Positions 16,903 to 26,890 of a DNA stretch of 64,000 nt are shown here, one piece after another (the stretch's first letter is position 1; every line of letters starts with the position of its first letter). The stretch lies in assembly GCA_938074565.1 (NCBI GenBank), contig CALJEQ010000041.1:1-64000 (forward strand). The letters are read 5' to 3'. This stretch comes from an uncultured Alkaliphilus sp. (GTDB lineage Bacteria > Bacillota > Clostridia > Peptostreptococcales > Natronincolaceae). The notes beneath the pieces are model-generated. The model saw only the letters and a list, made by a program, of their open reading frames with translations, was not told the origin of the DNA and searched no databases. Made by a program: the position numbers and the translations under genes.

Positions 16903-19197
16903 CTAAATACTGAAAACATCATAAAATATTATACGATACTCCATTTTACCTTTAGAATCTTTTATCTTTTTAAACATTTCTGTATCTTTAATATAATTAA
17001 TATCATCAATAATCTCTATACATTTAAGATTTAGCTCTTTATTATTTTTATATGTTATTTGAAGGGTCATATTGTCTTCCCCTTTAATATTTATATAGGC
17101 TCCATTTAATGTAGAAAATATATATTCATTATCTATTACTATTTCTTTAATCCTTTTATCTTCATTATTTGTAAAAATATAAAAAGGTGCTTCATTATGA
17201 GCTGTTTTTATAATTAACTTAACTGTTTTTAAGTCTTTCTCTATATTAACATCTTCCTGTATGACTTCAATATCTGTTTTTGGTATATCTAAGTAGGGTG
17301 CATCCTTCACCCAACTGATGGAACCATATTCTATATCTTCTATCCTATACTCATCATCATCATATAATTTTATAAAATTATAAATATCCTTATCTGCAAT
17401 AGCCCATTTATTAGTACCTTCATTGTTATCATAAATGTACCTTAGTTTATTATCGTACCCACCTATTAGATTTATACTGGGATCTCCCATATCAACAACA
17501 GGATATAGATAATCATATCTTAAAAGAGATACTCCAGATATTAATAAAAATAATATTATAAAGCAACATCTTTTTTGGTTTTTTAATAAATGAGGAAAAA
17601 TAAAACCTAGTATAGCCACTATAAATACAATTATAGATTTATAATTTTTTGCACCTATACATTGAGCTGCCAAGGTAATTACTGGATAGTAAACAGGTAT
17701 AAGTAATATTACAGGAACTATAGTAAATAGTGCTTCATTGCTACTAAATACATGTTGTCTTTTTTCATTCACTATTAAAATATATAATACTACTATTTGT
17801 AACAAAGTCATCCAGTAAAATATATAATTTCCAGTGGGAATGATTCTAATTGAAGCTAATGTTATTATCATCCATACAATTATATTTGCTACATAAATGT
17901 TTTTATAATTAATTTTATAACTAATAATACTATATATAGCAGTTACTACTGACTGTATAAGTAGAGCTACCCCCAGTAAAAGCCCTAAAGAAGAATATGT
18001 ATGACTCATAAACTTAATTTCAAGTTCCCTACTAAATAAAGCTAAAAACTTTTGAAAATAGGGAAAAATACTATATATCATTACACCAATTATACTATGG
18101 ACTAAAACTGCAATTAACGTAGTACTTATACTAATATACTTATATTTAATACTAAGAGTTATTACCATTACTCCAAAAATAACTATTACTAACATAAAAA
18201 AGTATGAAAGAAACTGTGAATATACAACAAAATAATTAAGAAAATTAAAGTAAATTGCATTTTTAGTGGACTGTAGATTATTAATATCTATTGATCCATA
18301 ATGTTTAATAAGAGATTGCATTATCCTTCCTTGTTGTTGAAAAGTGTCCATACTTATATTTTCTAAAGAATCAGACATTGTATGATAATTCCAAGGACTA
18401 CCAATGAAAGCAAAATTTAAACCTTGTACTTTAGCATTAGAAAAACAAGTATAGTCAGTATCGTTTGGTATCATTTTATATACATCTTTTAATAAAGAAT
18501 TACTAATTACCTTATTTTTAGACTTTACAAATTCTCTAATTGTGAAATAATCTCCTTGAGTTGTTTCAAACATTAACATTGCCCCACTGGTTCCCTTTGC
18601 CTCAAAATTTATGACAAAACTTACTTCCTGCATCAAAGGGTGACTTTCTACAAACTTTTTAGCACCTAAAAGCCCCTCTTCTTCCCCATCAGTAAATAGA
18701 AAGATGATATCATTCTTTAATAAATCTCCTTTTTTAATAAGTCTTATGTTTTCAAGCATCGATGCTACTGCTATTCCATCGTCACTTGCCCCTGGTGAAG
18801 TTGGAACCGAATCGTAATGGGCTACAATCATAACACCCCCTGAAGAATTAGTCCCTTCTATTTTCACCATAATATTTGTTAGGAGGGATGGTTTTGAAAG
18901 TATGTTTTCTTCTGCAATATACTCCTCTTGAATAATAGGTCTTAACCCATAACTCTCTATAGTATTTATAATATATTCTTTTACAAGATAATGCTCTTTA
19001 CTATTTCTAGGATGAGGTTTACTAGCTATATTAGGCATATGTTTATATGCAGTTTCCGCTGAGAAAATAAGTTCATCTGTACTGTTGTTAGGTTTTAATG
19101 TTACTTTTATACTCAATGACGTAAAAATTAAACTAAATAATAAAAGTGTTAGTATCAAAAACATTGCAGTAGGCTTATTAACCTTAATGTATTTCAT
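16903..19197 (-). CDS. M28 family membrane metallopeptidase
   Basis: 764 residues. An N-terminal membrane anchor (11-30) is followed by an extracellular M28 zinc aminopeptidase-like domain (about 45-305) with metal/catalytic residues AHYDS (H127, D129), GASDDG (D139/D140), DGEEEG (E172-E174) and a late His in WNYHTMSDSLENIS. Then come about nine transmembrane helices (about 325-585) and a C-terminal extracellular domain. The architecture is like bacterial Fxna/ER-peptidase relatives. Monocistronic; substrate unknown. GC and codon use look like the neighbours. Confidence 0.88.
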   Translation of the reverse strand: MKYIKVNKPTAMFLILTLLLFSLIFTSLSIKVTLKPNNSTDELIFSAETAYKHMPNIASKPHPRNSKEHYLVKEYIINTIESYGLRPIIQEEYIAEENILSKPSLLTNIMVKIEGTNSSGGVMIVAHYDSVPTSPGASDDGIAVASMLENIRLIKKGDLLKNDIIFLFTDGEEEGLLGAKKFVESHPLMQEVSFVINFEAKGTSGAMLMFETTQGDYFTIREFVKSKNKVISNSLLKDVYKMIPNDTDYTCFSNAKVQGLNFAFIGSPWNYHTMSDSLENISMDTFQQQGRIMQSLIKHYGSIDINNLQSTKNAIYFNFLNYFVVYSQFLSYFFMLVIVIFGVMVITLSIKYKYISISTTLIAVLVHSIIGVMIYSIFPYFQKFLALFSRELEIKFMSHTYSSLGLLLGVALLIQSVVTAIYSIISYKINYKNIYVANIIVWMIITLASIRIIPTGNYIFYWMTLLQIVVLYILIVNEKRQHVFSSNEALFTIVPVILLIPVYYPVITLAAQCIGAKNYKSIIVFIVAILGFIFPHLLKNQKRCCFIILFLLISGVSLLRYDYLYPVVDMGDPSINLIGGYDNKLRYIYDNNEGTNKWAIADKDIYNFIKLYDDDEYRIEDIEYGSISWVKDAPYLDIPKTDIEVIQEDVNIEKDLKTVKLIIKTAHNEAPFYIFTNNEDKRIKEIVIDNEYIFSTLNGAYINIKGEDNMTLQITYKNNKELNLKCIEIIDDINYIKDTEMFKKIKDSKGKMEYRIIFYDVFSI

Positions 19198-19448
19198 GTG
19201 TTTTCTCCTTTAGTTTTTGAATTATTACTTTATATTTAATACTTGTTTGTTTAATTCACTAGTAAACAAACAGATATAACTAATGTTAATTGTACCACAT
19301 GTGCATAAATGGGTCAAATTAACTTTTTTGTTAATTACCAGCCTTGAATATAATAATTAAAATTGAATTATTAATATTACAAATATTCATTAATTTTTTT
19401 TACAACTAAAGGAGTTACTTTATTTTAAACCAACTTATTAAGGTCTCT

Positions 19449-19505
19449 TTTATAATATAAATTTACATGATATAATTATCTAAATACGATAACTAAATTC
19501 GATAA
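19449..19505 (+). promoter_or_regulatory. padR-fet promoter with repeat elements
   Basis: -35 TTTATA (19449-19454), 16-nt spacer, -10 TATAAT (19471-19476). Directly downstream are TTATC (19476-19480), GATAA (19488-19492) forming an inverted repeat, and a direct repeat of TAAATNCGATAA (19481-19492 and 19494-19505). A regulator, plausibly PadR itself, could bind here. The rest of 19198-19540 shows no gene. Confidence 0.45.
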
Positions 19506-19540
19506 TAAGTTTAAATTAATTATAAGGAGAGGACTAATTA

Positions 19541-19849
19541 GTGTCAGATAAAGTCTTACGTAAATTATTTTTAGGTTTTATCCATATCCATATCCTTCAT
19601 CATGCTGCAAAAGAACCTTTTTTCGGTACATGGATGATGGAAGAATTGCGGGAACATGGTTATGAGATTAGTCCCGGTACTCTATATCCCATACTCCATA
19701 GTCTAGAAGAAAGCGAACTATTAACTAAATATGAAAAAAATTATAAAGGTAAAATAAGAAAGTATTACTCCATTACCCCCAAAGGGGAAGTCATTTTAAA
19801 AGAGGCTAAGAATAAAGCCTATGAATTAATAAAAGAGTTAGAAGAATAA
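19541..19849 (+). CDS. PadR family transcriptional regulator
   Basis: 102 residues, GTG start with SD AAGGAG. Winged helix typical of PadR (GTWMMEELREHGYEISPGTLYPILHSLEESELL), with the wing KIRKYYSITPKGE. Lacks a long C-terminal coiled domain, as in the PadR-s2 type. Eleven nt upstream of the FetAB-like exporter genes, so it probably controls them. Confidence 0.9.
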   Translation: MSDKVLRKLFLGFIHIHILHHAAKEPFFGTWMMEELREHGYEISPGTLYPILHSLEESELLTKYEKNYKGKIRKYYSITPKGEVILKEAKNKAYELIKELEE

Positions 19850-19860
19850 GGAGGGTTTTT

Positions 19861-20499
19861 ATGTTTAAAATTCAAAAATTGCAATACAAAAATATACTAA
19901 ATATAGAGAATTTAATTATTCCACATAATAAAATAACTTGTATCATTGGCGAAAGTGGCAGTGGTAAAACAACGCTACTGAGGATGTTAAATAAATTAAT
20001 TAGTCCTGATAAGGGTACTATTTTCTATAACAAAATACCTCTTACAGAAATGGATTCAATTGAACTAAGGAGACAAGTCGTGATGCTTCCTCAATCTCCT
20101 GGAATTTTTAAAGGAACAATAAAAGATAATTTATTAATAGGTCTAGAGTTTTCAGAAAAGCCAATGGTTTCTGATGAAGAACTTACAAAAATTCTTGAAA
20201 TTGTAAACTTAAAAAAGGCATTAGATAATGTTGCTGAAAAATTATCCGGTGGTGAGAAACAAAGATTAGCTTTAGGTAGAATTATTTTAATGAACCCAGA
20301 TGTTCTATTATTAGATGAACCATCTTCTGCCTTAGATGAAGATACCGAATTAATGATCATTGAAAAGTTAGTCACCTACTGTAAAGAAAGAGATAAAACC
20401 CTTATTATGGTCACTCATTCCAAAAAAATTGCCCATACCTTTGGTGATACTCTTATCAAAATTAAGAATGGTGAAATAGTAAATCAAGAGGAGGTGTAA
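19861..20499 (+). CDS. fetA: ABC transporter ATP-binding protein, FetA-like
   Basis: 212 residues. Walker A GESGSGKTT (30-38), signature LSGGEKQR, Walker B VLLLDEPSSALD, H-loop VTHSK. Short YbbL/FetA-like ATPase, paired with the UPF0014 permease 3 nt downstream (SD AGGAGGTG). In E. coli FetAB exports iron and gives peroxide resistance; the substrate in this organism is inferred from the family only. Confidence 0.85.
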   Translation: MFKIQKLQYKNILNIENLIIPHNKITCIIGESGSGKTTLLRMLNKLISPDKGTIFYNKIPLTEMDSIELRRQVVMLPQSPGIFKGTIKDNLLIGLEFSEKPMVSDEELTKILEIVNLKKALDNVAEKLSGGEKQRLALGRIILMNPDVLLLDEPSSALDEDTELMIIEKLVTYCKERDKTLIMVTHSKKIAHTFGDTLIKIKNGEIVNQEEV

Positions 20500-20501
20500 A
20501 C

Positions 20502-21290
20502 ATGGACGGTATAATTCAACTTCAAATGTGGCAAATGGCTTCTGCATATCTTTTTATTATCTTATTATTATTTATTGTTCGTTTAAAAGGAATACCCAGA
20601 GAAAAAGAAATTTTGATTTCCACAGTAAGAATGACATTACAGTTAATTTTAACGGGTTACGTTCTTGTTTATCTATTTGATAATATAAACCCTCTATACA
20701 CAATACTTACAATAATAGTAATGGAAACATTTGCAATCTCAAACATATATAAACGAATGAAGAATAAATTAAGTAAAAAAATTAAAAGAGTTATTGCCTT
20801 TTCAATGGTTTTTGGTACTCTTTTTAGCTTGCTTTATTTCCTATTGGTGGTTATTAATATTTCTCCGTGGTATGACCCTAGATACTTTATACCAATAGCA
20901 GGAATGATTATAGGTAATTCTATGACTGGAATATCACTTGGAGTCAGTAGATTAATAGACGGTTTACGGGATCAAAGTAACTTGGTGGAAACGGCCTTAA
21001 TGCTAGGAGCTACCCCTAAACGTGCCACCAAAGAAATGGTAAATAACGCATTTGATGCTGCCATTCTACCCACCATCAATTCTATGGTGGGTATGGGCAT
21101 TGTTTTTTTACCAGGTATGATGACAGGTCAAATACTATCTGGTGTCTCTCCTTTAACCGCAATAGAATATCAAATAGCCATCATGTTAGGTATTGTGGGA
21201 AGTGTTGCCCTTACAGTTATTATATTTGTTCAATTGGGCTATCGTACCTTCTTTAATAAAGAACATCAATTAATTATGGAAGATCACTAA
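20502..21290 (+). CDS. fetB: ABC transporter permease, FetB/UPF0014 family
   Basis: 262 residues with about seven transmembrane helices. Family signatures include IPIAGMIIGNSMTGISLGVSRL near 130 and ALMLGATPKRA near 167, followed by TINSMVGMGIVFLPGMMTGQIL. Forms the exporter with the preceding ATPase; the three-gene padR-fetA-fetB unit ends at a strong terminator. Confidence 0.9.
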   Translation: MDGIIQLQMWQMASAYLFIILLLFIVRLKGIPREKEILISTVRMTLQLILTGYVLVYLFDNINPLYTILTIIVMETFAISNIYKRMKNKLSKKIKRVIAFSMVFGTLFSLLYFLLVVINISPWYDPRYFIPIAGMIIGNSMTGISLGVSRLIDGLRDQSNLVETALMLGATPKRATKEMVNNAFDAAILPTINSMVGMGIVFLPGMMTGQILSGVSPLTAIEYQIAIMLGIVGSVALTVIIFVQLGYRTFFNKEHQLIMEDH

Positions 21291-21328
21291 CAGTTTAAAG
21301 GTTATATTAGTCTTTAAGTCAACATAAA

Positions 21329-21361
21329 AAAACTCCTTTTCTAAATGAAAAGGAGTTTTTT
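21329..21361. terminator. Bidirectional terminator
   Basis: AACTCCTTTTC (21331-21341), 5-nt loop, GAAAAGGAGTT (21347-21357), flanked by A7 and T7 runs. Serves fetB (+) and could serve the convergent histidine kinase gene. Confidence 0.9.
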
Positions 21362-21425
21362 TATTTATAACTATATTTTGTACTTAAAATTCATTATTTA
21401 TTAAAATCTTAAACTAATCTATTGA

Positions 21426-22970
21426 CTAAATGGTATATATATCAGAAAATTCAACAGTTATTTTTTCAACAAGATTTTTGTTATAATCATTATTATTTAA
21501 GTCTATACTATCTTCTTCTAAAATATTTACGGGAAGTTTTATATTAAATTGACTACCTTCTCCAATTGTACTTTGCACACTAATTTCACCATTTAATACG
21601 CATACAAGACTCTTTACTAAAGATAATCCTATTCCACTTCCCTCAGCTTTCTTATATAAAGCCCCATCGATTTGTCTAAAACGCTCAAAAATTGTTTCTA
21701 ATTTATCTCTAGGTATTCCAAGCCCTGTATCCTTTACCGAAATAATAATATTTTCCTTTTCATCAAAAATAGAAACAAAAACATCTTTTCCCACATCTGT
21801 ATATTTAATAGCATTTGATAGTAAATTTAATATAATTCGCTCTATTATATTTATATCACACGCCATAATTTTTTCTTCCACATTAGTATCAAAAGTAATA
21901 GTTATTCCTTTGTTTTGTGCTAATACTGCTATAGATTGAGTTATTTCTTCTACTACATGTATAATATCATAATTGCTGTATTTTATACTAAATGCATTTG
22001 AATCTAGCTTTGTAATATCTAATAAATTATTAATTAATCTAAGTAATCGAAAACAATTCTGCTTCATAATTGGAAGCCATTTTGTTAGTTGCTTGGGGTC
22101 AAATTCTGATGGTGAATTAAAAGTATAATAATCCAATAATTGTATTGTACCCAAAATTACATTTAATGGCGTCTTAAATTCATGGGATATATTAGCAAAA
22201 AATTCTGTTTGTAGCCGTTCATGTTCCAATGATTTACTTAGTAGTTGTTGATTTTCTTCCATCATTCTAAATAAAAGCTTTTCTGCTTCTTTTCTAGCAG
22301 AAATATCAGTATGCGTACCACACATACGTAAAGGTTTACCATCTGCATCCCATATGGCTTGCCCTGCATCCTGGATCCAAACAATACTACCATCTCTTTT
22401 AACCATTCTATATTCAACATTATATTCAAGTGTTTTTTTACTAATATAATCATTTAGGGTTTCCGTAACCCACTCATAATCTTCAGGATGTATTAGATTT
22501 TCCCAAGCCATAACAGTATCAGGTATTTCATTTACTCCATACCCTAATCTTTCTTTCCATTTAACAGGTAACATGACTTGATTTGTTACCACATTCCAGT
22601 CCCAAATTCCATCTGTGGTATTGTTAATAACAAATTCATACTGATTTTGATAAATGTTTACCTTATGTTCCAAATCTTTTATTTTTCTTATATTTCTACT
22701 GGCATGATGGTAGATTGTAATTACACTCATAATAACAAGACAAGCTCCTTTAAGGAACAATCTATATTTATTGGCTATATCTTCTAAAAAATAACTTATT
22801 ATTTTATCTGAAATCAAAATCCAACTTATTGAAACTAGCATATATAAACTAATTATCTTCACAATATTTGTATTATCACCTTTTAAAAAACAACTAAGTT
22901 TCCACCTGCTTTTATTAGTATACTTGTTTTTTTCATCTTTTGTATCATAATAATAATTTATCCCATGCAT
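21426..22970 (-). CDS. PAS-domain sensor histidine kinase (orphan)
   Basis: 514 residues. Two transmembrane helices near 36-60 and 70-90, a short coiled linker, a PAS domain with PAC motif (about 108-228, ending CGTHTDISARKEAE), the HisKA phosphoacceptor NISHEFKTPLN (H263) and an HATPase domain (NLLSNAIKYTD, DTGLGIP, GSGIGLSLV). No response regulator is adjacent. Domain order fits an EtfS/LuxQ-like hybrid-free kinase; the signal is unknown. Confidence 0.92.
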   Translation of the reverse strand: MHGINYYYDTKDEKNKYTNKSRWKLSCFLKGDNTNIVKIISLYMLVSISWILISDKIISYFLEDIANKYRLFLKGACLVIMSVITIYHHASRNIRKIKDLEHKVNIYQNQYEFVINNTTDGIWDWNVVTNQVMLPVKWKERLGYGVNEIPDTVMAWENLIHPEDYEWVTETLNDYISKKTLEYNVEYRMVKRDGSIVWIQDAGQAIWDADGKPLRMCGTHTDISARKEAEKLLFRMMEENQQLLSKSLEHERLQTEFFANISHEFKTPLNVILGTIQLLDYYTFNSPSEFDPKQLTKWLPIMKQNCFRLLRLINNLLDITKLDSNAFSIKYSNYDIIHVVEEITQSIAVLAQNKGITITFDTNVEEKIMACDINIIERIILNLLSNAIKYTDVGKDVFVSIFDEKENIIISVKDTGLGIPRDKLETIFERFRQIDGALYKKAEGSGIGLSLVKSLVCVLNGEISVQSTIGEGSQFNIKLPVNILEEDSIDLNNNDYNKNLVEKITVEFSDIYTI

Positions 22971-23303
22971 GAATATCCCCCTATAAACTATTTATAAAAT
23001 TCAGCTTCTATGCCATTAATCTCATCTTGGTGGACTGTTCTACTTCTCTATAATTTATATTATGATGGGATTAATACGTAGTATGGAAAAGTTCACTCAT
23101 CCAATACCCTACTATTTACAATTTATTTTATTCTTTAATTATACTTCGATTATATAATATATTAAACTAAAAAAACCACGATTATTTAAATATTTATTAA
23201 CTTGTTACTTTTGTTTTAGGACTTAAAAATCACAAAAGATATAATATATAATTATATACTTCTATAATTAATGCATATATCCTTTTAATTCATTAACTTA
23301 TTA
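22971..23303. other. Intergenic, no gene seen
   Basis: AT-rich stretch between the divergent kinase and marR genes. Apart from the promoters at each side I see no RNA motif, repeat or reading frame of note. Confidence 0.6.
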
Positions 23304-23332
23304 TTGACTTTTTTGTATATAGTTATTATACT
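23304..23332 (+). promoter_or_regulatory. marR promoter
   Basis: -35 TTGACT (23304-23309), 17-nt spacer, -10 TATACT (23327-23332). A short inverted repeat TAGT-N6-ACTA overlaps the -10 and might be a MarR site, though the arms are only 4 nt. Confidence 0.7.
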
Positions 23333-23355
23333 AACCATTATAAGGGGGGATATAT

Positions 23356-23790
23356 ATGAAATATAATTTAGGGTATTTATTAAGCAAAGCATCCCGTCAA
23401 ACAAAATGGGAATTAAACCAACAATTAAGTACTATTGGCCTCACCTCTTCTCAATGGGCTGTTATTAAAGATGTCTCTATCCAAGAAAATAATAACAATA
23501 TATATATAACACTTACATCTGCTTCAATTGCTGAAAGGCTGAATAGCGATCGACCAACTATGTCAGGTATTATCCATCGTCTTATTAAATATGGTTGGAT
23601 CTATAGAGAAGATAACCCAGAAGATAAACGATCCCATATTATTAGATTAACATCTAAAAGTAAAGAATTATTACCTCAACTTGAAGAAGTTAGTGATGCA
23701 ACAATAGAGAAGGCAATGAAGGGCTTTAGTGATAAAGAACTGATACAATTTAGAGAGTATCTTAATAGAGTTCTAGACAACCTTTGTTAA
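23356..23790 (+). CDS. MarR family transcriptional regulator
   Basis: 144 residues, SD AGGGGGGAT. Typical MarR fold: helix LTSSQWAVIKDV, recognition segment SIAERLNSDRPTMSGIIHRLIKYGWI (about 55-80) and wing REDNPEDKRSHIIRLTSKSKELL. No obvious target gene alongside; autoregulation is likely. Followed by a terminator. Confidence 0.92.
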   Translation: MKYNLGYLLSKASRQTKWELNQQLSTIGLTSSQWAVIKDVSIQENNNNIYITLTSASIAERLNSDRPTMSGIIHRLIKYGWIYREDNPEDKRSHIIRLTSKSKELLPQLEEVSDATIEKAMKGFSDKELIQFREYLNRVLDNLC

Positions 23791-23830
23791 ACAAACTAAT
23801 ACTGATAAAAATCTCTAAATCTAAAGAATA

Positions 23831-23884
23831 AAAAATTCAGCCACCCACAACGTATATAAAAATACGTAAGGTGCTGAATTTTTT
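23831..23884. terminator. Bidirectional terminator
   Basis: AATTCAGC (from 23834) pairs with GCTGAATT (23873-23880), with an inner ACGTAT/ATACGT helix; flanked by A5 and T6. Between convergent marR and the ygjP-like gene. Confidence 0.88.
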
Positions 23885-23899
23885 GCTTTCTTTTGTTAT

Positions 23900-24616
23900 T
23901 TATATTAAACCAATATAGTTACCATTTTCTTTTAGCCATTTTCGTCTAACCTGATAGTCCTCCATGTAAGTTTCAACTAAACTCCAAAACTTATTAGAAT
24001 GATTCATTTCCATTAAATGACATAACTCATGTACAATAACATAATCAATAATTTCTACAGGTGCCATAATCAGTTTCCAATTTAAGTTAATATTCTTTTT
24101 AGAACTACAACTACCAAACCTAGCCTTTTGATCTTTTATTTTTACATCATTGGGGAATAAACCAATTTTATTACTGAAAAAATGTAGTCTTTCTTTTAGA
24201 AACGTATTAGCCTCTTCCCTAAACCACAATAATAAGAGCTTCTTTATATTATCTTCACTATCTTCACATTTTATATAAACTACTAAATAACCATTTTCCC
24301 GTTCGACATAATCCTTCTTTTTATTAAGGTTTTTCATTACTTTTACTATATAAGATTCTCCTAAATAATTAAATAACGCCCCTTCTTTAAACTGTATTTT
24401 AGGTACTACTACATCTTCCAAAGCTTTTAGTTTTTCAAGTATCCATTTGGTATTTTTATAGATTACTTCTTCAACTTGCTTTTTAGATGTATGATTTGGT
24501 GCAGCCACCTTCACCCCATCCTTAATACCAATGGAGATTCCTATAGTCTTACGTTTAGACCTTACCAGCGTATATAAAATTTCATTATCTTCAATCATAA
24601 TACTATATTTTTTCAT
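23900..24616 (-). CDS. YgjP/SprT-like zinc metallopeptidase (DUF45)
   Basis: 238 residues. Zinc motif HELCH at 196-200 followed by H206, embedded in VIVHELCHLMEMNHSNKFW, and the family signature RFGSCSSKKNINLNWKLIMAP (167-187). The YgjP family is often encoded beside restriction or housekeeping genes; the biochemical role is not established. Starts 2 nt after the ung stop, so the two are co-transcribed. Confidence 0.88.
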   Translation of the reverse strand: MKKYSIMIEDNEILYTLVRSKRKTIGISIGIKDGVKVAAPNHTSKKQVEEVIYKNTKWILEKLKALEDVVVPKIQFKEGALFNYLGESYIVKVMKNLNKKKDYVERENGYLVVYIKCEDSEDNIKKLLLLWFREEANTFLKERLHFFSNKIGLFPNDVKIKDQKARFGSCSSKKNINLNWKLIMAPVEIIDYVIVHELCHLMEMNHSNKFWSLVETYMEDYQVRRKWLKENGNYIGLI

Positions 24617-24618
24617 TT

Positions 24619-25293
24619 TTATTCAATTCTCCAATCTATTTCTCCAAAACCCCTTTCTTTTAGAAAAGTATTTGTCTTAGAAAAAGGCTTACTGCCCCAA
24701 AATCCTTTATTGGCAGACAACGGACTGGGATGGGGGGATTTTAGAATTAAATGATGGGATGAAGTAATAAGTGCTTCCTTAACAATGGCGTCTTTACCCC
24801 ATAAAATATATACCACAGGTTTTTCTCTATTATTTAATAGAGTAATTACTTCATCAGTAAAACACTCCCAACCTATTCCCTTATGGGAGTTTCGTAGTTT
24901 ATGCCTAACAGTTAACACTGTATTTAATAATAAAACACCTTCCTTTGCCCATTTCACTAGATAGCCATGATTAGGTATTTCACAACCTAGATCATTTTTT
25001 AATTCTTTAAAGATATTTTTTAAAGATCTAGGTATATCTATACCAGGTTTAACAGAAAAACTAAAACCGTGGGCTTGTCCTTCCCCAGGATAAGGATCTT
25101 GTCCTAAAATAACCACTTTCGTATCTTGATAAGATGTGTACTTAAGGGCATTGAAAATATCCTCTTTTCTGGGATATATAGTCGCTTCCTCATATTCCTT
25201 AGCTAAAAATTGCTTCAAACTCAAATAATTAGGTTTATCAAAACTCTTTTCTAATAAACCCTTCCAATCATTCTCTAATCTAAGTTCTAACAT
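24619..25293 (-). CDS. ung: Uracil-DNA glycosylase, family 1
   Basis: 224 residues from ATG 25293 (SD GGAGG, 8 nt); an upstream in-frame TTG at 25308 lies in the SD region and is rejected. Catalytic motif [10 protein letters not shown] with Asp66 and the uracil-binding Leu-loop motif HPSPLSA near 192. Removes uracil from DNA to start base excision repair. Confidence 0.96.
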   Translation of the reverse strand: MLELRLENDWKGLLEKSFDKPNYLSLKQFLAKEYEEATIYPRKEDIFNALKYTSYQDTKVVILGQDPYPGEGQAHGFSFSVKPGIDIPRSLKNIFKELKNDLGCEIPNHGYLVKWAKEGVLLLNTVLTVRHKLRNSHKGIGWECFTDEVITLLNNREKPVVYILWGKDAIVKEALITSSHHLILKSPHPSPLSANKGFWGSKPFSKTNTFLKERGFGEIDWRIE

Positions 25294-25508
25294 TTTTGAA
25301 ACCTCCAATATTATTGTCTAACAATATAAATTCGATATTACCTTTACTATTCCTTTATTGAAATATTTCTTTATAACATCCACCTTTTAAGACAAATATC
25401 ATCCTAAATACCCTATAAGCCTATGAACCTATTGGTAATATAAAGAATAAACTATTCTATATATTAGCTAATTAGTTATTTAAGTACCAGTAAAGGGAGT
25501 GTCTGCCT

Positions 25509-26741
25509 ATGGGTTTTATAGTAGATTTAATTGCTGATAGATTTAGAGACCAAAGTTTTGACATCGCAAAAGAAGACTACAAATTTATGAAAATTAAAAA
25601 GGCCAAAGAAGAAATAAAAGAAAAATATCCCAATATAGAACTAATAGATATGGGTATTGGAGAGCCTGATGTACCTGCATATACTGAAATAGTTAATGTT
25701 CTTTCCAACGAGGCAGGTAAACCAGAAAATAGATGGTATGCTGATAATGGCATTAAAGAATTTCAAGAGGCGGCTGCCAATTATCTAAAAAACGTCTTTG
25801 GTATAGATGATCTTAATCCTTCTAAAGAAATTTTACATGGAATTGGTGCAAAGTCGATACTGTCTATGTTACCACTTTGCTTTATCAACCCAGGTGATAT
25901 TACCCTCACTACATTACCTGGTTATCCTATAATTGCCACCCACACAAATTATTTAGGTGGAGTAGTTTATGGTCTTCCATTAACAAAATCCAATAATTTC
26001 TATCCTGACTTTACAAATATACCCAATATAATTCTTTACCGTTCTAAGTTATTATATATAAATTATCCCAATAACCCCACTGGTCAAGTGGCTACTAAGG
26101 ATTTTTATGAAAAAGTAGTTGAGTTTGCCCACAAAAATAATATTGTAGTGGTGGCAGATTCTACCTATGCTCCCTTAACCTTTGATGGTGAAAAACCCAT
26201 CAGTTTCTTATCAGTAGATGGAGCTAGAGAAGTTGGTGTAGAAATCCATTCTTTATCTAAAGCTTTTAATATGACTGGCTGGAGATTGGCTTTTGTTGCG
26301 GGTAATCAAGAAGCCATTAATATTCTAGGAAGTGTTAAAGCTAATTCTGATTCTGGTCAATTTCGAGGAATACAAAAATCTGGTGTCTATGCTTTAAACC
26401 ATCCAGAAATTATCCAACAAAACTGCTATAGATATTCAAGAAGATTTGATCTTTTAGTTGAAGCCCTACAGGAAGTTGGTTTTAATATAGAAAAACCCAA
26501 AGCCACCTTTTACTGTTATCTTCCTATTCCTAAAGGCACAGTGGATGGTACTATTTTTAACAACGCCGATGACTTTTGCATGTATTTACTAGAAAAAGCT
26601 TTTATTTGTTCTGTACCCTGGAACACCCCTGAACCCTATATACGCCTTTCGGTAACTTTTGAAGCCGAAAACCTAGAAGATGAAATAAGAATAATAAATG
26701 AAGTAAAGGAAAGATTATTAAAACTTCAACTGGTGTTTTAA
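25509..26741 (+). CDS. dapL: LL-diaminopimelate aminotransferase
   Basis: 410 residues, class I/II PLP aminotransferase. DapL signatures: IDMGIGEPDVPA (46-57), WYADNGIKEFQEAAA (76-90), NYPNNPTG (185-192), and PLP lysine K251 in SLSKAFNMTGWR. Converts tetrahydrodipicolinate directly to LL-DAP for lysine and peptidoglycan synthesis. Stands alone, with its own SD (AAAGGGAGTG) and a terminator. Confidence 0.93.
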   Translation: MGFIVDLIADRFRDQSFDIAKEDYKFMKIKKAKEEIKEKYPNIELIDMGIGEPDVPAYTEIVNVLSNEAGKPENRWYADNGIKEFQEAAANYLKNVFGIDDLNPSKEILHGIGAKSILSMLPLCFINPGDITLTTLPGYPIIATHTNYLGGVVYGLPLTKSNNFYPDFTNIPNIILYRSKLLYINYPNNPTGQVATKDFYEKVVEFAHKNNIVVVADSTYAPLTFDGEKPISFLSVDGAREVGVEIHSLSKAFNMTGWRLAFVAGNQEAINILGSVKANSDSGQFRGIQKSGVYALNHPEIIQQNCYRYSRRFDLLVEALQEVGFNIEKPKATFYCYLPIPKGTVDGTIFNNADDFCMYLLEKAFICSVPWNTPEPYIRLSVTFEAENLEDEIRIINEVKERLLKLQLVF

Positions 26742-26783
26742 TCTAGACTAAATTTTTTTGACTTACCTATAATCTGAAATAGT

Positions 26784-26810
26784 AAGGAGATAGTTTAATA
26801 CTATCTCCTT
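26784..26810. terminator. Terminator after dapL
   Basis: AAGGAGATAG (26784-26793), 7-nt loop, CTATCTCCTT (26801-26810), followed by ATCTTATTATTT. Lies between convergent genes. Confidence 0.8.
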
Positions 26811-26890
26811 ATCTTATTATTTATATTTTTATAATTAATTGACATCATATCCAATGGCAATTCTTCTATAGAGAAAAATATTAATATAGG

